Below the pieces are notes generated by a model. That model was not told where the DNA came from and ran no database searches. It saw only the letters and a program-made list of their open reading frames with translations. Made by a program: the position numbers and the translations under genes. Positions 1-9,812 of a stretch of DNA of 49,275 nucleotides are shown piece by piece. How positions within the stretch are numbered: the first letter of the stretch is position 1; the number at the start of each line of letters is the position of its first letter. The DNA comes from Sulfuritalea sp. (GTDB lineage: Bacteria > Pseudomonadota > Gammaproteobacteria > Burkholderiales > Rhodocyclaceae): positions 1 to 49,275 of the forward strand of contig JAIPCF010000012.1 in the NCBI GenBank assembly GCA_021738385.1. Direction: 5' to 3'.

Positions 1-746
1 TGAGTGGCTTGCGCGTAGCGGTAAAGTGCGCCGGCTGCAGCCAGTGCCAGCTCTTCGTCGCGCACGCCAAACCCTGCCAGATCGCGCGTGCCAAAGTGTT
101 CTGCCAGAGCATGGGCAGCGGCGCGGGCGTCAAAGTGCCAGTCGGGCAGGTGCTGGCTGACGGCTTGATTCTCAGGTATGCCGCTGCGCAAACCATCGGG
201 CAAAAGCAACTCTGCCGGGCGCAGTCGTTCGAAGTGCGCGGGTAGTGCATCGACGGAAGTTTCAAGCAGGCGCAGATCGCCGTTGGCGAGGTTGAGCCAG
301 GCCAGGCCGGCGTGCTGACGGTGAATACTCAGCGCCAGCAGCAGGCTGTCGTGTTTGTCGTCCAGCAGGTTGGCGTCGGTCAGGGTTCCAGGCGTGACGA
401 TGCGGGTCACCGCTCGCTCCACCGGACCCTTGGAAAGCGAAGGGTCGCCGATCTGTTCGCAAATTGCCACCGATACGCCAAGCTTGACCAGCTTGGCCAG
501 GTAGCCGTCGGCAGCATGGTAAGGAATGCCGGCCATTGGAATTGGCTTGCCAGCCGACTGGCCGCGGGCGGTCAGCGTGATGTCGAGCAGGCGTGCGGCT
601 TGTTCGGCATCCTGGTAAAACAGCTCGTAGAAGTCCCCCATGCGGAAGAACAGCAGCTTGTCGGCGTGTTCTGCTTTGGCACGCAGCCATTGCTGCATGA
701 CGGGGGTGTGTGCCGCCGGATCGGCGGCAGGCCTTGCTGCCGGCAT
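1..746 (-). CDS. mutS: DNA mismatch repair protein MutS, N-terminal part (cut by window edge)
   Basis: MutS recognises base mismatches and recruits MutL. The minus-strand frame is open from the ATG at 746 down to base 1, giving about 248 residues of a protein usually near 850-880. The mismatch-reading motif GDFYELF appears about 40 residues in, followed by the DITLTAR and GIPYHA stretches of MutS domain I. A second in-frame ATG at 698 begins with [17 protein letters not shown], which resembles the start of many MutS proteins, so the first 16 residues are uncertain. The start lies 6 bp after the suhB stop on the same strand, suggesting co-transcription. The rest of the gene lies outside the window. 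Confidence 0.93.
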   Translation of the reverse strand, partial: MPAARPAADPAAHTPVMQQWLRAKAEHADKLLFFRMGDFYELFYQDAEQAARLLDITLTARGQSAGKPIPMAGIPYHAADGYLAKLVKLGVSVAICEQIGDPSLSKGPVERAVTRIVTPGTLTDANLLDDKHDSLLLALSIHRQHAGLAWLNLANGDLRLLETSVDALPAHFERLRPAELLLPDGLRSGIPENQAVSQHLPDWHFDARAAAHALAEHFGTRDLAGFGVRDEELALAAAGALYRYAQAT

Positions 747-752
747 CAGACC

Positions 753-1559
753 CTAGGCAGCCAGCGCCGCTGTTCGATGCGGCGCGATGAGTTTCAGCAG
801 TTGGGCAAAAATCTTCGGGTTGCCGCCGATGATGTTGCCGGTCTCCATGTAGTTTGATTCACCCGACAAATCTCCGACCAGTCCGCCAGCTTCGGTAATC
901 AGCAGGCTGCCTGCCGCCATGTCCCAGGGTGACAGCCCCAGTTCCCAGAATCCGTCCATGCGGCCGCAGGCGACCCAGGCGAGGTCCAGCGCTGCGGCGC
1001 CGGGACGACGCATGCCGGCGGTCTTTTGTGCAACATCGCGGAAAATCGCCAGATAGGCATCAATGTGATCGAACATGCGGTACGGAAAGCCGGTGCCGAT
1101 CAAGGCTTCACTCAGTTTCACGCGCTTGGCGACACGAATCCGTTTGTCATTGACGAAGGCTCCGCCGCCCTTGCTGGCGGTGAAGATTTCGTTGCGATTG
1201 GGATCATAGACCACAGCCTGAGTCATCACGCCCTTGTGGGCAAGGCCGATGGAAACAGCATACTGCGGCATGCCGTGAATGAAGTTGGTGGTGCCGTCAA
1301 GCGGATCTATGATCCACTGGAATTCACTGTCCTCGCTGGTTCCGGCCAGCCCCGACTCCTCTGCTAGAATTCCGTAGGACGGATAGGCATCGCGCAATAC
1401 GTCCAGAATAGCGGCTTCCGCAGCACGATCGACCTCGGTTACGTAGTCACTTTGCTGCTTGATGTCGATCCTGAGTTTGTCGACGTCCAGACTTGCGCGG
1501 TTGATGATCTGGCCGGCGCGGCGCGCGGCTTTGATGGCTATGTTCAGCGTGGGGTGCAT
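753..1559 (-). CDS. suhB: Inositol-1-monophosphatase family protein SuhB
   Basis: A 268-residue member of the Mg-dependent inositol monophosphatase family. In proteobacteria SuhB also acts in rRNA transcription antitermination. Metal-site motifs are visible: AEESG near residue 65, the core motif [13 protein letters not shown] near 83-95, and a C-terminal [17 protein letters not shown] segment. Length and start fit the family. It is divergent from trmJ, with only 63 bp between the start codons, so both promoters must lie in that short gap. suhB next to trmJ and isc genes is a common proteobacterial arrangement. mutS follows 6 bp downstream. Confidence 0.95.
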   Translation of the reverse strand: MHPTLNIAIKAARRAGQIINRASLDVDKLRIDIKQQSDYVTEVDRAAEAAILDVLRDAYPSYGILAEESGLAGTSEDSEFQWIIDPLDGTTNFIHGMPQYAVSIGLAHKGVMTQAVVYDPNRNEIFTASKGGGAFVNDKRIRVAKRVKLSEALIGTGFPYRMFDHIDAYLAIFRDVAQKTAGMRRPGAAALDLAWVACGRMDGFWELGLSPWDMAAGSLLITEAGGLVGDLSGESNYMETGNIIGGNPKIFAQLLKLIAPHRTAALAA

Positions 1560-1622
1560 GGATTTTTACGGCGGGTAAAGCCAAAAGGGGCGCATTCAGC
1601 GCGCGAAGTCTGCGATTCTAAT

Positions 1623-2411
1623 ATGAACACCACGCCACTGCCCGCTACCGACCTACTTGATCGCATTCGCGTAGTCCTTTCGCACCCCAGCCATCCGGGA
1701 AATATTGGCGCTGCTGCGCGGGCGATGAAAACCATGGGCTTGTCGCGCTTGGTGCTGGTCAACCCCAAAGTATTTCCGGACGCCCAGGCGGATGCCATGG
1801 CAGCGGGAGCCACCGACTTGCTGGTGCAGGCCGAAGTGGTAGCGTCACTGGCTGAAGCCTTGAGCGGCACCACACTGGCGATGGCCATGACCGCGCGCCG
1901 AAGAGAGTTGGCGGTTCCGGCATTGTGGGCGCGCGACGGTGCGGCGGAACTGGCTACCCTGGCGGCATCCGGTGATGTCGCTGTGGTGTTCGGCAACGAG
2001 ACGTCAGGATTGTCGAATGAAGAACTCGCATTGTGTCGGCGCTGGGCGATGATTCCGGTGAATACCGATTTCAGCTCACTCAACCTGGCTGCAGCCGTAC
2101 AGGTGATGTGCTACGAGTTGCGACTGGCGGCCATTGATCCGGGCAAGCCACCCGCCATCTCGGGCGCCGGACTGCTGGCGAGCCATGATGAAGTCGAGCG
2201 GTTGATAGCGCATATTGAACGCGCGGCTTTGTCCAGCGAGTTTCTCGATCCCGCCAGCCCAAAACGCCTGATTGCTCGATTGCGGCGCATGTTCTCCCGC
2301 GCCGCACCGGAGAAAGAGGAGGTGAATATTTTGCGCGGTCTTTTCGCCGCACTGGAAAAAGCTGGATCCGCCCCAATCAAGAATAGGGCGGATCCTGGAA
2401 ATAAAACTTGA
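1623..2411 (+). CDS. trmJ: tRNA (cytidine/uridine-32-2'-O)-methyltransferase TrmJ
   Basis: A 262-residue SpoU/TrmD (SPOUT) methyltransferase that 2'-O-methylates position 32 of certain tRNAs. Family motifs seen are HPGNIGAAARAMKTMG near the N-terminus, the SAM-knot motif VVFGNETSGLSNEEL near the middle, and the FSSLNLAAAVQVMCYE segment. The ATG at 1623 was chosen because the frame upstream of it encodes sequence unlike TrmJ that overlaps the divergent suhB promoter and coding region. The last codons contain a perfect 10-bp inverted repeat. cysE follows after 51 bp. Neighbourhood with suhB and iscR matches other proteobacteria. Confidence 0.95.
   Translation: MNTTPLPATDLLDRIRVVLSHPSHPGNIGAAARAMKTMGLSRLVLVNPKVFPDAQADAMAAGATDLLVQAEVVASLAEALSGTTLAMAMTARRRELAVPALWARDGAAELATLAASGDVAVVFGNETSGLSNEELALCRRWAMIPVNTDFSSLNLAAAVQVMCYELRLAAIDPGKPPAISGAGLLASHDEVERLIAHIERAALSSEFLDPASPKRLIARLRRMFSRAAPEKEEVNILRGLFAALEKAGSAPIKNRADPGNKT
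2364..2395. terminator. Inverted repeat / hairpin at the 3' end of trmJ
   Basis: Perfect 10-bp arms GGATCCGCCC (2364-2373) and GGGCGGATCC (2386-2395) are separated by 12 bases. The structure lies inside the last codons of trmJ, and no T-run follows directly. It may be a weak or Rho-assisted terminator, or an mRNA-stabilising stem between trmJ and cysE. Function is inferred only from shape. Confidence 0.4.
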
Positions 2412-2462
2412 CCGCTTAGCTCAGGTTTTTTACCATTTAAGAAAATTCTAATAGACCAGCCC

Positions 2463-3215
2463 ATGTTCTCCCGTCTGCGTGAAGATATCTCCTGCGTTTT
2501 TGAACGCGATCCTGCGGCCCGATCCACCTGGGAGGTGCTGACCTGCTATCCAGGATTTCATGCCCTGACACTGCATCGCTTATCGCATGGCTTGTGGAAT
2601 GCACATTTGCGCTGGCTGGCGCGATTCGTTTCACATTTTGGCCGCTGGGTTACCGGCATCGAAATTCACCCGGGCGCAACCATTGGTCGCCGAGTATTCA
2701 TTGACCATGGGATGGGCGTGGTAATTGGAGAAACGGCGGTAATCGAGGATGAATGCACGCTCTACCATGGCGTCACCCTGGGCGGCACTTCGTGGAACAA
2801 GGGCAAGCGGCATCCGACCCTGGAAACTGGTGTGGTCATTGGAGCGGGGGCCAAGGTGCTGGGCCCGATCACGCTGGGGCGCGGTGCCAAGGTCGGGTCG
2901 AACGCCGTGGTTGTGAGAGATGTTCCTCCGGGTGCTACCGCCGTAGGTATCCCTGCAAGAATTGTGGAAGACCGAAGCGAGATCGACCGTGAAGTGAAAG
3001 CCGGGCAAATGGGCTTCTCGGCCTATGCAGTCACTCGTGCCGAGGACGACCCCTTGGCTCAGGCCATTCATGGTCTGCTCGATCATGCGGTGGAAACCGA
3101 CAGGCGAATTGAGGCGCTGCTGAAGACCATGCAACGCGCTGGTGTTTCCCTCGAAGACGACGTGGCTACAGCGGATAAGTTTGATCCAAACTATTTGTCA
3201 AAAATAGTAGACTGA
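2463..3215 (+). CDS. cysE: Serine O-acetyltransferase CysE
   Basis: A 250-residue enzyme making O-acetylserine from serine and acetyl-CoA, the first committed step of cysteine synthesis. It has the N-terminal helical domain ([19 protein letters not shown]) followed by left-handed beta-helix hexapeptide repeats with [29 protein letters not shown] and [18 protein letters not shown]. Length and order fit the short CysE form common beside isc genes. Cysteine is the sulfur source for the downstream cysteine desulfurases, so position just before iscR makes metabolic sense. No strong Shine-Dalgarno is visible before the ATG. The stop codon lies inside the first IscR site of the next promoter. Confidence 0.95.
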   Translation: MFSRLREDISCVFERDPAARSTWEVLTCYPGFHALTLHRLSHGLWNAHLRWLARFVSHFGRWVTGIEIHPGATIGRRVFIDHGMGVVIGETAVIEDECTLYHGVTLGGTSWNKGKRHPTLETGVVIGAGAKVLGPITLGRGAKVGSNAVVVRDVPPGATAVGIPARIVEDRSEIDREVKAGQMGFSAYAVTRAEDDPLAQAIHGLLDHAVETDRRIEALLKTMQRAGVSLEDDVATADKFDPNYLSKIVD

Positions 3216-3257
3216 AATAGTCGGGATACTCTATACTTGACGCAAATGCTCAAGTAT
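3204..3257 (+). promoter_or_regulatory. Two tandem IscR type-1 binding sites in the isc promoter
   Basis: Two 25-bp stretches match the type-1 IscR consensus (ATASYYGAC-TRWWWYA-GTCRRSTAT). Site 1 is at 3204-3228, starting ATAGTAGACTGAAATAGTC, and agrees at about 21 of 25 positions by eye. Site 2 is at 3233-3257, with arms ATACTTGA and TCAAGTAT around 9 bases, also about 21 of 25. Tandem sites before iscR are the known autoregulatory layout in Escherichia coli, where [2Fe-2S]-IscR represses the isc operon. A TATACT hexamer at 3232-3237, within and beside site 2, could be the -10. Confidence 0.8.
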
Positions 3258-3303
3258 TGTCCTTGGAGCGTTTCCGAACCCAATTACCCGACGGAGAATT
3301 CTT

Positions 3304-3795
3304 ATGAGATTGACAACCAAAGGACGTTTTGCTGTAACCGCAATGATTGATTTGGCGCTGCGTCAGCACGCTGGCCCGGTCACTCTGGCTGGCATCAGCG
3401 AGCGTCAAAAAATATCCCTTTCCTACCTTGAGCAGTTGTTTGGCAAGCTGCGCCGCCGCGAACTGGTATCCAGCGTGCGCGGGCCGGGGGGCGGTTATTG
3501 CCTGGCCAAACCACTGGAAGCGGTTTCCGTGTCCGATATCATCCACGCGGTCGATGAGTCGCTTGATGCCACCAACTGCGGCGGCAAGGGAAACTGCGCT
3601 GAAGATCAGCGCCCCTGCATGACTCACGATCTGTGGACCAGCCTGAACGAAAAAATGTTTGACTATCTGAATTCAGTCAGTCTGGCTGAACTGGTGGCCA
3701 AGCAACGGGAAAAGACCGGCGTTGCTGCCGTGCTGCACGACGAGCGTCCGCAGCGTCGCTTGCGCCGTCAGGCCGAAGATCTGATCGCTGCCTGA
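3304..3795 (+). CDS. iscR: Fe-S cluster-sensing transcriptional regulator IscR
   Basis: A 163-residue Rrf2-family regulator. The winged helix-turn-helix spans roughly residues 1-80 ([19 protein letters not shown] and the SYLEQLF recognition region). The [2Fe-2S] ligands are the three cysteines of the [19 protein letters not shown] stretch (about residues 92-104), followed by a nearby histidine as in E. coli IscR. Holo-IscR normally represses its own operon. Two type-1 sites upstream support this. It is the first gene of iscR-desulfurase-iscS-iscU-iscA-hscB-hscA-fdx-iscX. Confidence 0.96.
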   Translation: MRLTTKGRFAVTAMIDLALRQHAGPVTLAGISERQKISLSYLEQLFGKLRRRELVSSVRGPGGGYCLAKPLEAVSVSDIIHAVDESLDATNCGGKGNCAEDQRPCMTHDLWTSLNEKMFDYLNSVSLAELVAKQREKTGVAAVLHDERPQRRLRRQAEDLIAA

Positions 3796-3821
3796 CCGCA
3801 TCCTGACCGTCGGCTTCTGCC

Positions 3822-4979
3822 ATGTTCGCCCCCGTCTATTTTGATCACAACGCCACCACGCCACTGGACCCTCGCGTGCTGGAAGGCATGTTGCCGTATT
3901 TTGCAACTCAATACGGCAACGCTTCCAGTCGTCACGAGTATGGCCGGGCAGCACGGCGTGCGATTGATGAGGCGCGGCAACGAGTGGCTTGTGCCGTGGG
4001 TGCCCATCCCACTGAGGTGGTATTTACCAGCGGCGGCTCGGAAGCCAACAACCTTTTCATCAAGGGTGCGGCGGCATATCTGAAACCCGGGGTGGTGGCC
4101 ATCTCGGCAATTGAGCATCCTTGTGTGCGTGAACCGGCTAAGCAGTTGATTCGAGAGGGCTGGAGGCTGCGCGAGATCGCCGTCGATGCGAATTGCCGTA
4201 TCGCCAGCGCCGACTTTTGTGCCGTGCTCGAAGAAAAGCCGGCGCTGATGTCGGTCATGCTGGCAAATAACGAAACGGGCGCAATTCAGGATGTTTCCAG
4301 TCTTGCGAGTCAAGCAAAGCCATCTCGGGCGTGGTTTCACACGGATGCGGTACAGGCGTTTGGCAAGTGCCCGCTGGATTTTCGGATGCTCAATGCTGCC
4401 GGTGTGCATGCCTTGACGGTTTCCGCGCACAAGCTGGGCGGACCCAAGGGTGCGGGTGCACTGGTAGTCGATAAACGCATCGAGTTGCAGCCGCTGATCG
4501 CCGGGGGTGGTCATGAACGAGGTCTTCGTTCTGGCACCGAGAATGTCGCAGCGATTGTCGGCTTTGGTCTGGCGGCGGAATTGGCGGCGGCTCGGCTTGA
4601 CGTGCGACAGACTCAACTTGCAAGTCTGCGTGCGGAGCTTGAGGCGGGTGTAGTGGCGCAAGGCGCAACAGTTTTTGCTGACATCAATGTGCGGTTGCCC
4701 AATACCAGCTATTTCGCGTTCCCCGGAATCGATGGCGAAACCCTGGTGGGCAAGCTTGATCGTGCCGGCTTTGCCGTGGCGGCGGGGGCGGCATGCTCCA
4801 GCGCCAACCCCGAGCCGTCGCATGTGCTCCTGGCTATGGGAATTGAATCTTCGCTTGCGCGTGCAGCGGTGCGGGTGAGCTTTGGCATGGAAAATACGAC
4901 ACAACAAGTGCGCGATTTCCTTGCTGCTTTGAATGACACAATCGTCCAACTAAAAGGCCTGACGGCCGTGACAAGCTGA
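3822..4979 (+). CDS. NifS/IscS-like cysteine desulfurase (second paralogue)
   Basis: A 385-residue PLP-dependent aminotransferase class V protein converting cysteine to alanine plus enzyme-bound persulfide. Visible are [12 protein letters not shown] at the start, [10 protein letters not shown], the PLP-lysine motif [25 protein letters not shown], and the active-site cysteine loop [13 protein letters not shown]. All key residues are present, so it looks active. It sits 26 bp after iscR and 16 bp before canonical iscS, so the operon encodes two desulfurases in tandem. The loop differs from the IscS loop ([14 protein letters not shown]), suggesting different partners. No NifU or other specific acceptor gene is visible nearby. 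Confidence 0.9.
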   Translation: MFAPVYFDHNATTPLDPRVLEGMLPYFATQYGNASSRHEYGRAARRAIDEARQRVACAVGAHPTEVVFTSGGSEANNLFIKGAAAYLKPGVVAISAIEHPCVREPAKQLIREGWRLREIAVDANCRIASADFCAVLEEKPALMSVMLANNETGAIQDVSSLASQAKPSRAWFHTDAVQAFGKCPLDFRMLNAAGVHALTVSAHKLGGPKGAGALVVDKRIELQPLIAGGGHERGLRSGTENVAAIVGFGLAAELAAARLDVRQTQLASLRAELEAGVVAQGATVFADINVRLPNTSYFAFPGIDGETLVGKLDRAGFAVAAGAACSSANPEPSHVLLAMGIESSLARAAVRVSFGMENTTQQVRDFLAALNDTIVQLKGLTAVTS

Positions 4980-4995
4980 ACTGGAGAAATACGTA

Positions 4996-6219
4996 ATGCA
5001 AGCTGAATTGAAACTGCCGGTGTATCTTGACTATTCCGCAACCACGCCGGTTGATCCGCGCGTGGCGGCGAAGATGATTCCCTGGCTGACCGAACATTTC
5101 GGCAACCCTGCTTCACGCTCCCACGCCTATGGTTGGGAAGCAGAGAAAGCCGTCGAAGAAGCGCGCGAAGAAGTCGCGGCGCTGGTGGGTGCCGACGCCA
5201 AGGAAATCATCTGGACCTCGGGCGCCACTGAGTCAAACAACTTGGCGATCAAGGGTGCGGCGCATTTCTACGCCGGAACCAAAGGCAAGCACATCATTAC
5301 CTTGAGCACCGAACACAAGGCGGTGCTGGATACCGTCAAGGAGCTGGAGCGACAAGGTTTCGAGGCGACATATATCGTTCCCCAGGAAAATGGCCTGATC
5401 ACCGTCGAGCAGTTTAAGGCGGCGTTGCGGCCAGACACCGTTGTGGCTTCAGTGATGGCGGTGAATAACGAAATCGGCGTGATTCAGCCGATCGCTGAGA
5501 TCGGCGAGATCTGCCGCGAGAAAGGCGTGATTTTCCATGTCGACGCCGCACAGGCGACTGGCAAGATGCCCATCGACCTCTCCAAGCTGAAGGTCGATCT
5601 GATGTCCTTCTGCGCGCACAAGACCTACGGCCCCAAAGGAATTGGCGCCTTGTATGTGAGGCGCAAGCCACGGGTACGACTGGAAGCACAAATACATGGC
5701 GGCGGGCATGAGCGCGGCATGCGCTCCGGCACCCTGGCGACTCATCAGATCATTGGCATGGGCGAGTGTTTCCGTTTGGCGCGTGAGGAAATGGCGGTCG
5801 AGAACGAGCGTATTCGCATGCTGCGCGATCGCTTGCTCAAGGGGTTGATGGACATTGAAGAGACTTACATCAACGGCGACATCGAACAGCGTGTGCCGCA
5901 TAACCTCAACGTCAGTTTCAATTTTGTTGAAGGTGAGTCGCTGATCATGGCGGTCAAGGATATCGCGGTCTCGAGCGGTTCGGCGTGTACCTCGGCCAGC
6001 CTGGAGCCCTCCTACGTGTTGCGTTCGCTGGGGCGTTCGGACGAATTGGCGCATAGCTCGATTCGCTTTACTCTCGGCCGCTTTACAACGGAAGAGGAAA
6101 TCGATTTCACCATCAAACTGTTGCACGACAAACTGGGCAAGCTGCGCGAGCTTTCTCCATTGTGGGAAATGTATAAAGAGGGTGTTGATCTCAGCACCGT
6201 GCAGTGGGCGGCACATTGA
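4996..6219 (+). CDS. iscS: Cysteine desulfurase IscS
   Basis: A 407-residue canonical IscS providing sulfur to IscU for Fe-S assembly and to other acceptors such as FdhD and tRNA thiolation. Motifs are [15 protein letters not shown], the PLP lysine in [22 protein letters not shown], and the catalytic cysteine loop [21 protein letters not shown]. The C-terminus ends with an [13 protein letters not shown] stretch typical of IscS that contacts IscU. It is preceded by a paralogous desulfurase and followed, after 110 bp with a GC-rich hairpin, by iscU. Confidence 0.96.
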   Translation: MQAELKLPVYLDYSATTPVDPRVAAKMIPWLTEHFGNPASRSHAYGWEAEKAVEEAREEVAALVGADAKEIIWTSGATESNNLAIKGAAHFYAGTKGKHIITLSTEHKAVLDTVKELERQGFEATYIVPQENGLITVEQFKAALRPDTVVASVMAVNNEIGVIQPIAEIGEICREKGVIFHVDAAQATGKMPIDLSKLKVDLMSFCAHKTYGPKGIGALYVRRKPRVRLEAQIHGGGHERGMRSGTLATHQIIGMGECFRLAREEMAVENERIRMLRDRLLKGLMDIEETYINGDIEQRVPHNLNVSFNFVEGESLIMAVKDIAVSSGSACTSASLEPSYVLRSLGRSDELAHSSIRFTLGRFTTEEEIDFTIKLLHDKLGKLRELSPLWEMYKEGVDLSTVQWAAH

Positions 6220-6276
6220 TGCGTGCCGCACCGATGTGCCGCCCTTTGGGCAAATTGAACTAACCACCTCTCCCGG

Positions 6277-6297
6277 CCCCCGCCTTGAGGGCGGGGG
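6277..6297. repeat. GC-rich hairpin (REP-like) between iscS and iscU
   Basis: CCCCCGCC (6277-6284), a 5-base loop TTGAG, and GGCGGGGG (6290-6297) form a perfect 8-bp stem in the 110-bp iscS-iscU gap. No T-run follows, so simple termination is unlikely. Such stems can stabilise upstream mRNA or mark processing points, which could set different levels of IscS and IscU. The flanking bases resemble GC-rich extragenic palindromes, but this is a single copy here. Confidence 0.5.
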
Positions 6298-6329
6298 TGA
6301 CTAGTTGGAAACACTTAAGGAGTTGCATC

Positions 6330-6713
6330 ATGGCATACAGCGAAAAAGTACTGGATCACTACGAAAACCCGCGCAACGTGGGTTCCTTCGGCAAAGATGA
6401 TGACGGCGTTGCAACCGGCATGGTGGGCGCCCCTGCGTGTGGCGACGTCATGAAGCTGCAAATCAAGGTGGGCAAGGACGGGGTGATAGAAGATGCCAAG
6501 TTCAAGACCTATGGTTGCGGTTCGGCAATTGCTTCGTCGTCGCTGGTGACCGAGTGGGTCAAGGGCAAGACGCTGGATCAGGCCCTGGACATCAAGAACA
6601 CCCAGATCGCAGAAGAGCTCGCCTTGCCGCCGGTGAAAATTCACTGCTCGATTCTTGCCGAGGATGCAATCAAGGCCGCAGTGGCCGACTACAAAAAGAA
6701 ACAGGGAGCCTGA
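6330..6713 (+). CDS. iscU: Fe-S cluster scaffold protein IscU
   Basis: A 127-residue scaffold on which [2Fe-2S] clusters are built from iron and IscS-derived sulfur. The three ligand cysteines are visible at C37 ([10 protein letters not shown], with the neighbouring D39), C63 (TYGCGSA) and C106 (KIHCSILA). The LPPVK motif recognised by HscA is at residues 99-103. The ATG at 6330 follows AAGGAG with good spacing and gives the standard [18 protein letters not shown] start. iscA follows after 2 bp. Confidence 0.97.
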   Translation: MAYSEKVLDHYENPRNVGSFGKDDDGVATGMVGAPACGDVMKLQIKVGKDGVIEDAKFKTYGCGSAIASSSLVTEWVKGKTLDQALDIKNTQIAEELALPPVKIHCSILAEDAIKAAVADYKKKQGA

Positions 6714-6715
6714 TC

Positions 6716-7039
6716 ATGCCCGTGACACTTTCCGAACCGGCTGCGAAGCACGTCGCCAACTTCATTGCCAAGAGAGGCAAGGGCGTTGGTATCCGCCTGG
6801 GAGTCAAGACTTCGGGCTGTTCCGGAATGGCCTACAAGCTGGAGTTCGCAGATGCGCCACAGCCGGAAGATCTAATCTTCGAGAGTCACGGCGTCAAGGT
6901 ATTGGTTGATCCCAAGAGCCTTCCTTACCTTGAGGGTACGGAACTCGATTACACACGGGAAGGACTGAACGAGGGCTTCAAGTTCAACAATCCGAACGTC
7001 AAGGATGCTTGCGGATGTGGTGAGTCGTTCAATACCTGA
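6716..7039 (+). CDS. iscA: A-type Fe-S carrier IscA
   Basis: A 107-residue A-type carrier that delivers iron or clusters, mainly [4Fe-4S], to target proteins. The three conserved cysteines are C35 (TSGCSGMAY) and C99/C101 (ACGCGESF). The ATG at 6716 lies 2 bp after the iscU stop. It is part of the isc operon; hscB starts 7 bp after its stop. Confidence 0.95.
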   Translation: MPVTLSEPAAKHVANFIAKRGKGVGIRLGVKTSGCSGMAYKLEFADAPQPEDLIFESHGVKVLVDPKSLPYLEGTELDYTREGLNEGFKFNNPNVKDACGCGESFNT

Positions 7040-7046
7040 TTGCCAG

Positions 7047-7589
7047 ATGACTACATTTGATCTGGATTTCGCTGCCGACTATTTCACGCTGTTTGGATTG
7101 CCGCGGGTGCAGTCTTTGGATTTGGATAGTCTGTCGAATAGCTATCGCGCGGTTCAGGCCCAGGTGCATCCTGACAAACATGCCCATGCGGGTGCTGCCG
7201 ATAGACGATTGGCGATGCAATGGGCTACCAGAATCAACGAGGCTTTCCAGACACTCAAGTCACCGGGCAAGCGTGCGCGCTACCTGTTGCAGTTACTGGG
7301 CCATGATCCGCAGATCGAGAACAACACGGCGATGCCTGCTGAATTTCTGATGAGCCAGATGGAATTGCGCGAATCGGTATTGGATGCTCGCGCCGCGGCT
7401 GATGAAGAGGCATTGGATGACGTGCGCTCGCGATTGCTGAGTTTGATTAAACAGGAATACGAGCGCCTGGCGGATTTGATCGACGTTACAAAAGACTATG
7501 CCGCCGCCGCCGATCTGGCGCGACAACTGATGTTTCAGGAAAAATTGCTCAACGAAATTGATGACGCGCTAGAAGCCGTCACAGCTTAA
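7047..7589 (+). CDS. hscB: Co-chaperone HscB (J-domain)
   Basis: A 180-residue J-type co-chaperone that brings IscU to HscA and stimulates its ATPase. The J-domain HPD motif is seen in QVHPDKHA (about residues 40-47), followed by the [19 protein letters not shown] helix. The C-terminal helical part binds IscU. The ATG at 7047 gives the usual DYFTLFGLP start. Translation is probably coupled to iscA (7-bp gap) and hscA (10-bp gap). Confidence 0.93.
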   Translation: MTTFDLDFAADYFTLFGLPRVQSLDLDSLSNSYRAVQAQVHPDKHAHAGAADRRLAMQWATRINEAFQTLKSPGKRARYLLQLLGHDPQIENNTAMPAEFLMSQMELRESVLDARAAADEEALDDVRSRLLSLIKQEYERLADLIDVTKDYAAAADLARQLMFQEKLLNEIDDALEAVTA

Positions 7590-7599
7590 AAAGACACCT

Positions 7600-9468
7600 A
7601 TGGCACTTCTTCAGATTGCGGAACCGGGAGAGTCCGCAGCACCGCACGAGCATCGCCTTGCAGTCGGCATCGACCTTGGCACCACCAATTCGCTGGTCGC
7701 GACAGTCAGGAGCGGCATGAGTGTCGTGCTCAACGATGCGCGTGGACGCTCGCTGCTGCCCTCAGTGGTTAGCTACGCTGCCGACGGGAGCGTGGATGTC
7801 GGCTACAGCGCCGAAGCCAAACAGTCCATTGACCCCAAAAATACCATTGTTTCGGTCAAACGTTTCATGGGTCGTGGGCGGCGTGATATTGCGCATATCG
7901 AAGCCCTGCCTTATGACTTCATTGATGCGGATGGCATGGTTAAGCTCAGGACTGCTGCCGGCATCAAGAGTCCGGTTGAGATTTCCGCCGAAATTCTCAA
8001 GACCATACGCAATCGAGCAGAAGCCTCGCTGGGTGGCGAGCTGACCGGTGCGGTCATCACCGTGCCAGCCTACTTCGACGATTCTCAGCGTCAGGCGACC
8101 AAGGATGCGGCACGGCTGGCTGGCCTGAATGTGCTGCGCCTGTTGAACGAACCCACCGCCGCCGCTATCGCCTATGGTCTTGACAATTCAAGTGAAGGCA
8201 TCTACGCAGTGTTCGATCTCGGTGGTGGAACTTTTGATATTTCGATTCTTCGCCTGTCAAAGGGGGTCTTCGAGGTCATGGCGACCGGTGGCGACTCGGC
8301 GCTGGGCGGTGACGACTTCGACCATCGCATATTCTGCTGGATCATTGAACAGGCGAAACTTGCGCCGCTGTCGTTGCGTGATGCACGCTTGCTGCAAATG
8401 CGCGCTCGCGAAGCCAAGGAGCAACTTTCACAGCATGGTGAAGTGCCTATCACGGTAAAGCTTGGCAGCGGCGAGTATGTCGATCTGGTCCTGACCACCG
8501 AAGTATTTACCGAGATAACCCGGACGCTGGTGCAAAAAACTCTGGCGCCAAGCAAAAAAGCTTTGCGCGATGCCGGTCTGTCAGCCACGGATGTGCGTGG
8601 CGTAGTGATGGTGGGAGGCTCGACGCGCATGCCACAGATCCAGCATGCCGTGGCAGAGATGTTCAAGCAGGAACCGCTTAACAATCTCGACCCGGAAAAG
8701 GTCGTTGCACTGGGAGCGGCGATCCAGGCCAATCTGCTGGCGGGTAATCGCGCACCCGGTGATGACTGGCTGTTGTTGGATGTGATTCCTCTGTCACTCG
8801 GCCTTGAAACCATGGGTGGTCTGGTTGAAAAAATTGTGCCGCGCAACTCGACAATACCGATTGCGCGCGCGCAGGAATTCACCACATTCAAGGATGGACA
8901 GACGGCGATGGTGATTCATGTGGTACAGGGTGAAAGAGATCTTGTGGCGGACTGCCGCAGTCTGGCGCGTTTTGAATTGCACGGCATCCCGCCCATGGTG
9001 GCCGGAGCGGCGCGGATTCGAGTCACGTTTCAGGTGGATGCAGACGGACTGCTCTCAGTTACCGCGCGCGAGCAGATTTCCGGTCACGAGGCACGTATCG
9101 AAGTCAAGCCGTCTTACGGTTTGAGCGATGACGAAATCGCTGGCATGCTCAAGGACAGTTTCAATCATGCGGGTGATGATTCCTTCCGGCGAGCCCTGCG
9201 CGAAGCGCAAGTTGAAGCCCAGCGCTTGATTGAAGCGACATTGTCGGCGCTGCAGGCTGACGCCGATTTGTTGTCAACGATGGAGCGCGCTCACATCGAC
9301 AATGTGATTGCACAATTGCAGGCTGTGATACAGGGTGAAGATCGACGTGCTATCGATGAAGCCATGCAAAAATTGAGTGCTGCGACCAATGAGTTTGCAG
9401 CGCGGCGTATGAACCAGAGCGTGAAGCGTGCGCTCGCAGGACGAAATGTGGACCAGCTCTCCCTATGA
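7600..9468 (+). CDS. hscA: Fe-S assembly chaperone HscA (Hsp70 family)
   Basis: A 622-residue specialised Hsp70 that binds the LPPVK loop of IscU and drives cluster transfer. The nucleotide-binding domain shows [57 protein letters not shown] and [13 protein letters not shown] substrate-binding domain follows with [14 protein letters not shown] and the [10 protein letters not shown] region. Length is typical (about 620). Its TGA overlaps the fdx ATG by 4 bases (ATGA), so the two are translationally coupled. Confidence 0.97.
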   Translation: MALLQIAEPGESAAPHEHRLAVGIDLGTTNSLVATVRSGMSVVLNDARGRSLLPSVVSYAADGSVDVGYSAEAKQSIDPKNTIVSVKRFMGRGRRDIAHIEALPYDFIDADGMVKLRTAAGIKSPVEISAEILKTIRNRAEASLGGELTGAVITVPAYFDDSQRQATKDAARLAGLNVLRLLNEPTAAAIAYGLDNSSEGIYAVFDLGGGTFDISILRLSKGVFEVMATGGDSALGGDDFDHRIFCWIIEQAKLAPLSLRDARLLQMRAREAKEQLSQHGEVPITVKLGSGEYVDLVLTTEVFTEITRTLVQKTLAPSKKALRDAGLSATDVRGVVMVGGSTRMPQIQHAVAEMFKQEPLNNLDPEKVVALGAAIQANLLAGNRAPGDDWLLLDVIPLSLGLETMGGLVEKIVPRNSTIPIARAQEFTTFKDGQTAMVIHVVQGERDLVADCRSLARFELHGIPPMVAGAARIRVTFQVDADGLLSVTAREQISGHEARIEVKPSYGLSDDEIAGMLKDSFNHAGDDSFRRALREAQVEAQRLIEATLSALQADADLLSTMERAHIDNVIAQLQAVIQGEDRRAIDEAMQKLSAATNEFAARRMNQSVKRALAGRNVDQLSL

Positions 9469-9812
9469 CGCAAATTATTGTTTTACCTCATGTTGAACTG
9501 TGTCCGGAAGGTGCGGTCATCGACGCGGTGCCAGGCACATCCATTTGCGATGTCTTGCTCGGCAACGGCATAGAAATTGAACATGCTTGCGAAAAGTCGT
9601 GTGCGTGTACTACATGTCATGTGGTGGTGCGCGAAGGTTTCAATTCGCTTGAGGCAGCAGAGGATATCGAGGAAGATTTGCTCGACAAGGCGTGGGGCCT
9701 TGAGCCAAACTCACGCCTGTCCTGCCAAGCGTTGGTCAGTCAGGTGCCGTTGGTAATCGAGATTCCAAAATACACCATCAATATGGTCAAGGAAGGACAT
9801 TCCAAGAAATGA
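9465..9812 (+). CDS. fdx: Isc-type [2Fe-2S] ferredoxin
   Basis: A 115-residue adrenodoxin-like ferredoxin that supplies electrons for cluster assembly. Ligands are C42, C48, C51 and C87 within [15 protein letters not shown] and LSCQAL. An additional C46 lies in the loop, as in other Isc ferredoxins. It overlaps hscA upstream and iscX downstream, each by an ATGA, marking a tightly coupled operon tail. Confidence 0.95.
   Translation: MTQIIVLPHVELCPEGAVIDAVPGTSICDVLLGNGIEIEHACEKSCACTTCHVVVREGFNSLEAAEDIEEDLLDKAWGLEPNSRLSCQALVSQVPLVIEIPKYTINMVKEGHSKK

Noticed and set aside
4203-4218. Dispersed repeat core inside the second desulfurase gene
   Set aside because: The 16 bases match copy 1, but they lie in an intact coding frame with no similarity beyond the core, so this is probably chance or a weak seed rather than an insertion.
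3768-4949. Long minus-strand open frame (393 codons) opposite the second cysteine desulfurase
   Set aside because: It is antisense to a clearly conserved desulfurase, is rich in arginine, cysteine and histidine like a shadow frame, and shows no domain.
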